Shown here piece after piece: positions 57,000 through 64,000 of a stretch of DNA of 64,000 bases. This DNA is from Malania oleifera (taxonomy: Eukaryota > Streptophyta > Magnoliopsida > Santalales > Ximeniaceae): the NCBI RefSeq assembly GCF_029873635.1, contig NC_080427.1, positions 74,679,348 to 74,743,347 on the forward strand, read 5' to 3'. The position numbers and the translations under genes were made by a program. Below the pieces are notes generated by a model, which was not told where the DNA came from, did no database searches, and worked only from the letters and a program-made list of their open reading frames with translations. Every line of letters starts with the position of its first letter. Within the stretch, counting starts at the first letter, position 1.

Positions 57000-58260
57000 C
57001 CCTCCAATATCCTAAAACTCTACCTTAAGTTTCTCTTTTTAATGGGTGCACAACTACAATCAAGGGTATAGAAAAAGTAAACCCTACTCCCTCTATCTCT
57101 CTTTCTTATGTTTTGCACATTCTTGAGTCCCCTTTCAACAAGTTAGTAAGCTCACAAAGGTGCTAAATTTTTATGTTACCTTCTTTCCTAATTCTGTGGT
57201 TATTCAAGATCTGAAGATGAGGAAGATAATTGGCATAGGATGTGAGACTCGTGGACTTTACTAGTTTGAGTCATTCTCTTCTCCCATTGTGTCACAATTC
57301 AAGCTTGTTCAAGGCATTATGCTTGTCTGTGACCATTTGTATTGTGTGCACGGCATGAGTTACCAGCATGTAAATACTAGTATAGGTTTTATGCTTTGAT
57401 TGTGTTTATGTCTCAATGTAAAATGTGAGTATGACTCCTAGGATAGTTTGATGCTTCTTAGTGTCAGAGCTAAAATAGCATATAAAGCTCTTTAGAGGAG
57501 GGTGAGTGTTCACCAGTCTTGTAAAACTCACTAGCATTGTTAGCCGTGTTTAGCCTACTTGCCGCCCTTGCTAAACACACGTTGCTTATGGAGGTGTTTG
57601 TTAATGAATTACATTGCTTCAATGTTTACTACTTGCTTGCCATTTGCTTTCATGAATTGCTTGCTACTTTCGTTGATTTTACATTCAACTTTTGTGACTA
57701 TGTGATTATGGTAAATTGCGGTAATCTTTCTCTGACTAGCTAAAAAAGAGTGCTTTAACTAGTGTCGCACGATCCTTCACAAGGAGTGAAATACTTGTCT
57801 TATGACACATTGTCACACTTGATTGTGAGTCTTGTCAATTGGGAAATCATCATCGTGTTCCCTTTGCTTCCCGGGTCAACAAACCAGCAAATAGTCCTTT
57901 TATGCTTGACTATTCGGGTGTTTGAGGTCCTAGTTGTGTCACATCGAAATTGGGGTTTCAGTGCTTTGTTACATTTTTTGATGACTGTTCTAGGATGACC
58001 TAGTTGTATGTAATGAAAGATCATTTTGAGTTGTTTATGTTCTCAAATAGAGACTCGGTTTTATATGCTACTTTGTAGTGATAATGCTAAAGAGTACTTC
58101 ACTACCCAATTCAGTACCTATATGACTAATTCTGATTCAATTGTCCTCATGCGCCCACACTCCACAACAAAATCGAATCACAAAAAAAAAAAAAAAAAAT
58201 TAATAATAAAAAGAAACAAACATATTCTTGAAGTCACTTATACCATTGTACCAAATGAAT
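57000..58260 (+). pseudogene. Outer copia pol, first part
   Basis: Protease/pre-integrase region with many stops, then integrase with DDCSRM-like sequence near 57975, DNAKEYFTTQF near 58080 and NKHILEVTYTIVPNECP at the break. An A run at about 58183-58199 disrupts the frame. Confidence 0.6.
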
Positions 58261-58265
58261 GCCCT

Positions 58266-58434
58266 TGTTAAAAGTTGTTTATGTCTTTTAGTATTATTAT
58301 TATGTGTGTTATTATGTTAATTAGTGAGAGTTAGTAAAGGTATTATTGTCATTAGAATGTACTTAATTTGTATTATAAATAGAGGGGAAGATCTATCTTC
58401 AAGTTAGGTTATTCATTTTAATCAAATCTTGACA
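58266..58434 (+). repeat. 5' LTR of inner copia
   Basis: 169 bp, TGTTAAAAG to TCTTGACA, with TATTATAAATAGAGG as TATA region. Very short LTR, without a palindrome array. Confidence 0.78.
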
Positions 58435-58963
58435 TGGTATCAAAGCATGATCCAACGTAAACCCTATTCCCCTCGGTCATCACCAAAAAACATCATTCTT
58501 GTGGCTGTCTATCCCAAACCCACCTCCACCCCACATTATTTCACAAAACCAACCATACACCCATAAGCAGAAACCCCCCCCCCCCCCCCCAGTGGGAAGC
58601 CTAACCCCACAAAACCCCATCGCTAGAGGAGCCCCATGTGCCACCCGCCGGCTAAATGCCAGCGTTAGTGTGTGAGTGAATTTCTGGCCATCTTTTTTTT
58701 TTTTCCTCTACCATGTTCTGATTCCTTCTATAGACAAAATTATCAAGATGTTAGGCCTGTTTTTTGCTAAAAAATTCAACCTTTTTCTACCATGCACTTG
58801 CGATATCTCATTAATCTTTGTTTAGGGTTTGTGAAGGCTTCTTTGTGTGTGTGTGTGTGTGTGTTTTTTTGTCGGTGCTTCACATAGTTTGTGATTGTAC
58901 CAATTAGTTTTGCATGTTCTTCTTGTTTGACATTGGTGTGGTTGCTGATTTGTGAGTGTTGGG

Positions 58964-61900
58964 ATGGAATCTATGAATCCTAAAAATATATTTCCTACAT
59001 CGCCACCCCAAATAACGACTCAACATTGGATGGAAAGAACTACGTTCAATGGTCTAAAGCTGTTTGGGTTTATTTAGTGAGATTAGGAAAATCTAACCAA
59101 TCTGATCCTTCTATTGAGAAGAGAAAAAACGTGTAGTTCAAGAAGGTACCTTGATTGTTTCCCTTTAATGGAATTCGATGGAGTAACAAATTGCAAGGAT
59201 GTGTGTGCATCTAGATTCGTGCAAGGAGATTTGGGATTATGTCAAACTTCTACTTTAGTAACATTACACATATGTATGATTTATCCTAGGAGTACCTTCA
59301 GTTACAACAAGGCGATAGGAGTTTTGCAAATTATTTTGGAGAGATGAATCGTATTCATAAGGAGCTTAATGTTGTGCAACCTATAACTGCCAGCATTCAT
59401 GAGATGTAGAAGCAGAGGGATTGAGGGAGCAAATGACAGTTCTTCATGTTCTAACAGGCTTGACACCTAAGTTTGAGGTAGTCCGGTCTCAGATACTTAG
59501 TAGTGTCGAGCTACCATAATTTTCCGACATTTATTCTCGTTCCTTCATGCTTCCTTTAGCATGCATTCTCCTCCTCTTGCGTCTGGCTTTGAGAGGACAG
59601 CCTTTGCTAAAAGGGTGATTCTAGTTCTCTAGAAAACAACTGTAGAAGTTGTCGAGGTGGTTCAAGTGTTCATAGTGGTAGAGATAGACGAGATAGAAGT
59701 ACTTCTCGCAAGTGCACTCATTGTGGACAAAGTAATCATACTATTGAATAGTGTTAGGATCTTCACAGTAGACCTTCACGTGTTGCTAATGCAGCCACCA
59801 CCAACTTCACACCTTTGGGGGCAGCCAATGTAGCCACCACCAACTCCTCACCTTAGGGGCCGAGTGGGGGCAACGTACTATATCCATGTCAAAGGAAGAG
59901 TATTCCAACTTCTAATAGTATCAAGCATCACAACAAGCTTCTCTTCCCATTGCATCTCTTGCCCAAATAGGTAATCCCACAATATGTCTGTCATCCAGCA
60001 CTTCTCATCCTAGTCTTTGGGTCATAAACTCCGCTGCCATTGATCATATCACAAGTATACTTAGCTTCTTATCTACCCTTCAATAGCCTGCAAATTTACC
60101 TTGTGTTACTCTTGCTGATGGAGCAACCACTACAGTCAAGGGAATTAGGATTGTAAATCTAGTTTTTTCTATTTCTCTTCCTTCGGTTTTATATATTCCC
60201 AAATTAATTTCCTTTCAATCGTATGTCCATTAGAAAAATTACCAAATCCATGAACTGTTTAGTGACATTCTTCCCTAATTCTGCTATTAATCAAGATTTG
60301 AAACGAGGAAGATGATTGGCGAAAGGCTAAAGCTAGTGGACTCTATCACTTAGAGCCGCTATCTCCTTCTACTGCCTGCACTGCTGCTGCCACACCTTTT
60401 GGATGATTATTCAAGAATGACTTGGTTATATTTAATAAAAGATCGTTCTGAGTTATTTCATGTATTTTGTGCCTTTTTTTCTGAAATAAAAACTCAATTT
60501 GGTTTGCCAATTTGAATACTTGAAAGTATTAATGATATAGAGTATTTCAGTGCACAATTCACTACTTATATGACTTAGTTTGGTATTGTTCATCAATCAT
60601 CCTGTGCCCACACTCCTTAGCAAAATGGGATTGCAGAGAGGAAAAATAGACATCTTCTTGAAATCACTCGCACCTTACTTTATTAAATGCATGTACCTAA
60701 AATGTTTTGGAGTGATGATGTACTTACTGCTTGTTATCTGATCAATAGAATGTTATCCTTTGTTCTTAGTGGTAAAATTCCCTACTCAATTCTCTTTCCT
60801 AATTCACCTTTATTTTCTCTCCCTCCTCATATATTTGGTGTGTGTCCTTTGCTCATCAACTAACTCCTACGATGGATAAGTTGGATCCTCGTGCTATAAA
60901 ATGTGTCTTTTTGGGCTACTCATATACTTAAAAGGGATATTATTGTTATAGTCCGATGCTGCATAGCTTTTTTGTTTCTGCTAATGTTACCTTCTTTAAG
61001 TCTACACCTTACTACACCCAGTCATTGAGTGCTTCTAAGCTCAATAAGTCTATTCCTTTGCCTAACCTTCTAGATTCTACTTTTTTGCCCTTGCCCAACC
61101 AACCATCTGAGTCTCCATGTAGTTCGATTCCTTCTCATCGTCTTGATCATCTTAATTTGCAGGTGTATTCACAATGGCGACTCCAAGGGAAGGAGTTGCC
61201 TCTTGCTTCTACTGCCTTGCTTTTGGTTTCCTTGTCTGATGATCATACTCCCAATGAAGTTGATCTTTCTATTGCTGTTCGTAAAGGTAAATGCACATGT
61301 ACTCAACATCCCATTTCCAACTATATTTGTTATGACTCCTTATCACCCTCCGATTATTGTTTTGTTGCTGCTCTCTCATCTACTACCCTTCCTAAATCTG
61401 TTTTGGAAGCCTTAGCCCATTTTGGGTGGAGGGATTCTATTTAAGGTTGAAGAGATGAATGCTTTACATGATAATGGTACTTGGGACTCGATACCTCTTC
61501 CTCCTGACAAGTTTGTAGTTGGTTGTCGCTTGGTTTACACTGTGAAAGTCAACCTTGATGGTTTTGTGGCTCGTCTAAAGGCTTGTTTTGTTGCTAAGGG
61601 ATACACTTAGGCGTATGATCTAGATTATTCTAATATTTTTTCTCCGGCTGCATAACTTACATCAGTACATATGTTCATCTCCTTAACTACTACTTGTCAC
61701 TGGCCTTTGCATCAATTAGAAGTGAAAAATGCATTCTTGCATGGTGACCTTGAGGAGGAGGTTTATATGGAGCAACCACCTGAGTTTGTTGCTCAGGGGG
61801 AGTCAGGCTTAGTGTGTCAACTTAAGGAGGCTCCATATGGTTTAAAACAGTCTCCCACAACATGGTTTGGTCATTTCAGTGTTGTAGGACTTGAGTTTCG

Positions 61901-62887
61901 TCTTTGACAGTGTGTTGTGGATCATTCCATGTTTTATCATCATGCTTCATTGGGTGGGATCTGTCTTGTTGTTTATGTGGATGATATTGTTATTACAGGT
62001 GATGATGATAAAGGTATTCAAAATCTCAAACTTTTTCTATAAACTAAGTTTCAAACCAAAGATTTTGGACTGTTGAAATACTTCTTGGGTATAGAAGTAT
62101 CTAGATCTCGTAAGGGAACCATTTTGTCACAAAGGAAGTATGTTCTTGATATGTTGGATGAAGCATAAAGCCATAAACCAATTGATACACCCATGGATCC
62201 TAACGACAAGTTAGTGACAGATATGGGTGATTAGCTACCTAATCTTGGACAATACCAGAAACTTATTGGAAAGTTGAATTATCTCATAGTCACTCAGACA
62301 GATATATCTTTTGCGACAAGTGTTATGAGTTAATTTTTAGATTCTTCAAGGGACAAGTTATTGGGACGCAGTAATTAGCATATTGAGATATCTCAAAGGT
62401 GCACCCAAGAGAAGTTTTTATATCGTGATCAAGGTCACACTTATATCCATGGACATATAAATATGCTGATTGGGTTGGGTCGCCTTCCAAACGGAGATCC
62501 ACGACCGGGTACTATATTTTGGTTGGTGCTAATTTAGTTTCTTGGAATAGTAAGAAATAAACTGTGGTGGCAAGGTCAAGTGTTGAATAAGAATATAGAG
62601 CTATGGCTCACACTGCTTCTGAACTTGTCTAGTTGAAGAACATGTTGGAAGAATTGGGTATTTCTCATTCTCAACCTATGAAATTGATGTATGACAATCA
62701 AGCCGCTCTTCATATTGCCTCCAACCCAGTCTTTCATAAGCATACGAAGCACATTGAAGTTGATTGCCACTTTGTTTCAGAGAAACTTATGCAGAAGCTA
62801 ATTACTGCCACTTATTTGAAGTCAGATATGCAGCTTGCTGATTTGTTTGCCAAAGTGTCAGGGGTGCTTATGTTAAATTCATTTTAA
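58964..62887 (+). pseudogene. Inner copia gag-pol, broken frame
   Basis: Start MESMNPKN at 58964. Gag part, zinc-knuckle region near 59700, integrase with LEVTRT-like and SAQFTTYMT-like segments near 60560-60680, the YCYSPMLHSFFVSANVTFF segment near 60950, RT with NAFLHGDLEEEVYMEQPPEF (61728-61800) and intact YVDD near 61978, RNase H with YDNQAALHIASNPVFH (62690-62740) and end ADLFAK. At least ten stops and shifts. Confidence 0.78.
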
Positions 62888-62929
62888 CAAGCTAGGAGCA
62901 TATGACATTTATGCTCCAACTTGAGGGGA

Positions 62930-63099
62930 TAGAGGTTATTTATTTCTTTTAGTAGAATTATTATTAAGTGTGTTAGTAAGTTAATTAGTGAGAGTTAGTA
63001 AGGGTTATTATTGTCGTTAGAATGTATTTAATTTGTGTTATAAATAGAGGGAAAGAACTATCTTCAAGTGAGGTCATTCATTTTAATCAAATCTTAACA
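62930..63099 (+). repeat. 3' LTR of inner copia
   Basis: About 170 bp. Starts AGAGGTTATTTATT after TTGAGGGGAT, with its first bases altered, and ends AATCTTAACA. Contains TTATAAATAGAGGG as in the 5' copy. Confidence 0.72.
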
Positions 63100-63104
63100 G
63101 TCCT

Positions 63105-64000
63105 CATAGTTGTTTTAAGTGACGTCATGCTCGTTGCTTGCTCCCTTATTAATAAAATGTCATCATTTGTCCTTGGTGGTAAAACCTCATATTTAGTTGT
63201 CTTCCCTAAGGCTCCTTTGTTCTCCCTTCCTTTTGTATATTCGGTTGCATGTCTTTTATCCATCCATTAACTCCACAAACAAATAAGTTGGATCTTCATG
63301 CTATCAAATCTTTTTTTCTAGGCTTTTCCTATACTCCAAAGGGATATCAATGTTATAACCCTACTTTACATCGATTCTTTGTCTCTGTTGATGTCGCCAT
63401 TTTTGAGTCTACACCATACTACTCTGATTCCTTGAGTTCTATTGACCTTAATGAGTCCCTTTCTTTGCCTTGCCTTCTAGATCCTAACCAAATATCTGTA
63501 CCTAGTCCTCCTACATCTTCATCCAGTTTGAGTCATTCTCGTCACTTGGATCATCCCAATTCGTAGGTATACATACGGAGACTCCAGGGAGGAGAGTCTC
63601 CTCTAACTTACACTTCTATGCCTTTAGTTCCCTTGTTAGATGATCCTATTTCCCAAGATTATGATCCTCCCATTGCTGTTCAAAAAGGTAAACATAGTTG
63701 TACTCAATATCCAATCTTTAATTTTGTTCGTTATGATTTCTTGTCACCCTCGTAATACTGTTTTATTAGTACTTTGTCTTTGTTGCTCTTCCAAAATCAA
63801 TTTATGAAGTCGTGTCCCATTTTAGGTGGAGGAATGCAATTATTGACGAGATACACGCACTATAGGATAGTGATACTTGGGAGTTGGTGCCTCTACCTCT
63901 TGATAAGTCTATGGTTGGTTGTCATTGGCATGAAAGTTATCCAAATGGTTATTTGGTTCAATTGAAGGTCTGCTTTGTATATAAAGGATATACTCAAGTG
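63105..64000 (+). pseudogene. Outer copia pol, second part
   Basis: Continues the integrase from the inner insertion: LINKMSSFVLGGKTSY, then FFLGFSYTPKGYQCYNPTLH (63310-63370) and STPYYSDSLSS. It closely parallels 60720-61100 of the inner element, showing that both belong to one family. Runs to the window edge. Confidence 0.7.

Larger units (their letters stand above)
58266..63099 (+). mobile_element. Inner copia element of the same family
   Basis: LTRs 58266-58434 and about 62930-63099. Flanks GCCCT (58261-58265) and GTCCT (63100-63104) fit a 5-bp duplication with one transition. Primer site TGGTATCAAAGC at 58435; polypurine stretch TTGAGGGGAT before the 3' LTR. Inserted inside the integrase of the outer element. 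Confidence 0.8.
55774..64000 (+). other. RPN8 intron 4, at least 8.2 kb, open to the right
   Basis: Donor GTGAGTGT. No later RPN8 exon was recognised up to 64000; the region is almost wholly copia sequence. Confidence 0.75.
55956..64000 (+). mobile_element. Decayed Ale-like copia element (outer), interrupted, right end outside window
   Basis: Short 5' LTR at 55956-56089 (134 bp, TGTTAAGAG to TTCAACA), degenerate primer site TAGTTTCAGAGC at 56090, decayed gag/leader to about 57000, then integrase with CSDNAKEYFTTQFSTYM near 58075. The integrase is cut at 58260 by a second copia and continues at 63105 (ACSLINKMSS) to the window end with YSDSLSSIDLNES-like sequence typical of this family. Family placement rests on the short LTR and pol pattern. 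Confidence 0.72.

Overview
The window is plant nuclear DNA, probably from a dicot with a repeat-rich genome; no species can be named. It carries chromovirus-type Ty3/gypsy and Ty1/copia retrotransposons, a plant-type SINE and LINE relics, and one split host gene. No bacterial, organellar or viral gene set was seen.

The main result is that almost the whole window is a single host gene on the + strand. Four short exons (2055-2241, 28687-28779, 28892-28973, 55668-55773) join in one open frame of 156 codons. They encode the N-terminal half of the 26S proteasome lid subunit RPN8 (PSMD7/MOV34-type MPN protein). Exon phases agree at every junction and all introns have GT..AG ends. Intron 1 is 26.4 kb, intron 2 is 112 bp, intron 3 is 26.7 kb, and intron 4 runs off the right edge (over 8.2 kb). 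The large introns are filled with transposable elements.

Layout. 1-1070: end of an LTR. 1071-2054: RPN8 upstream region and purine-rich leader. Intron 1: a SINE with a 17-bp target duplication; a truncated Tekay/Del-like gypsy element (4419-10621); a minisatellite hit by a copia-type solo LTR (13853-17627) that itself holds a gypsy-type solo LTR (14309-16256), each with a perfect 5-bp duplication; an uncertain LTR-like block (about 19150-20870); a copia element with both LTRs and a perfect duplication GTATA (20950-26158); and a gypsy remnant whose LTR holds another LTR, ending about 160 bp before exon 2. Intron 3: an 8.6-kb non-autonomous element (31556-40139, duplication AAGCT) with gag and a plant-transposon-protein ORF but no pol; a near-complete gypsy element (40180-48798) only 40 bp away; and a LINE relic cut by an LTR fragment and by a solo LTR (51301-53252, duplication GATTA). 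Intron 4: a copia element interrupted by a second member of the same family (58266-63099).

A second pattern crosses element families. Most of these LTRs, although otherwise unlike one another, carry in U3 an array of 2-9 copies of a 10-16 bp imperfect palindrome centred on GTCGAC or a close variant, just upstream of a TATA box. A 14-copy array with its own TATA box also precedes the second ORF of the non-autonomous element, so that ORF seems to have its own promoter. This shared, recombination-prone promoter module is the best candidate here for an undescribed system.

All element coding regions show stops or frameshifts. Boundaries, target duplications and motif positions were read by eye; no alignment or database search was run.
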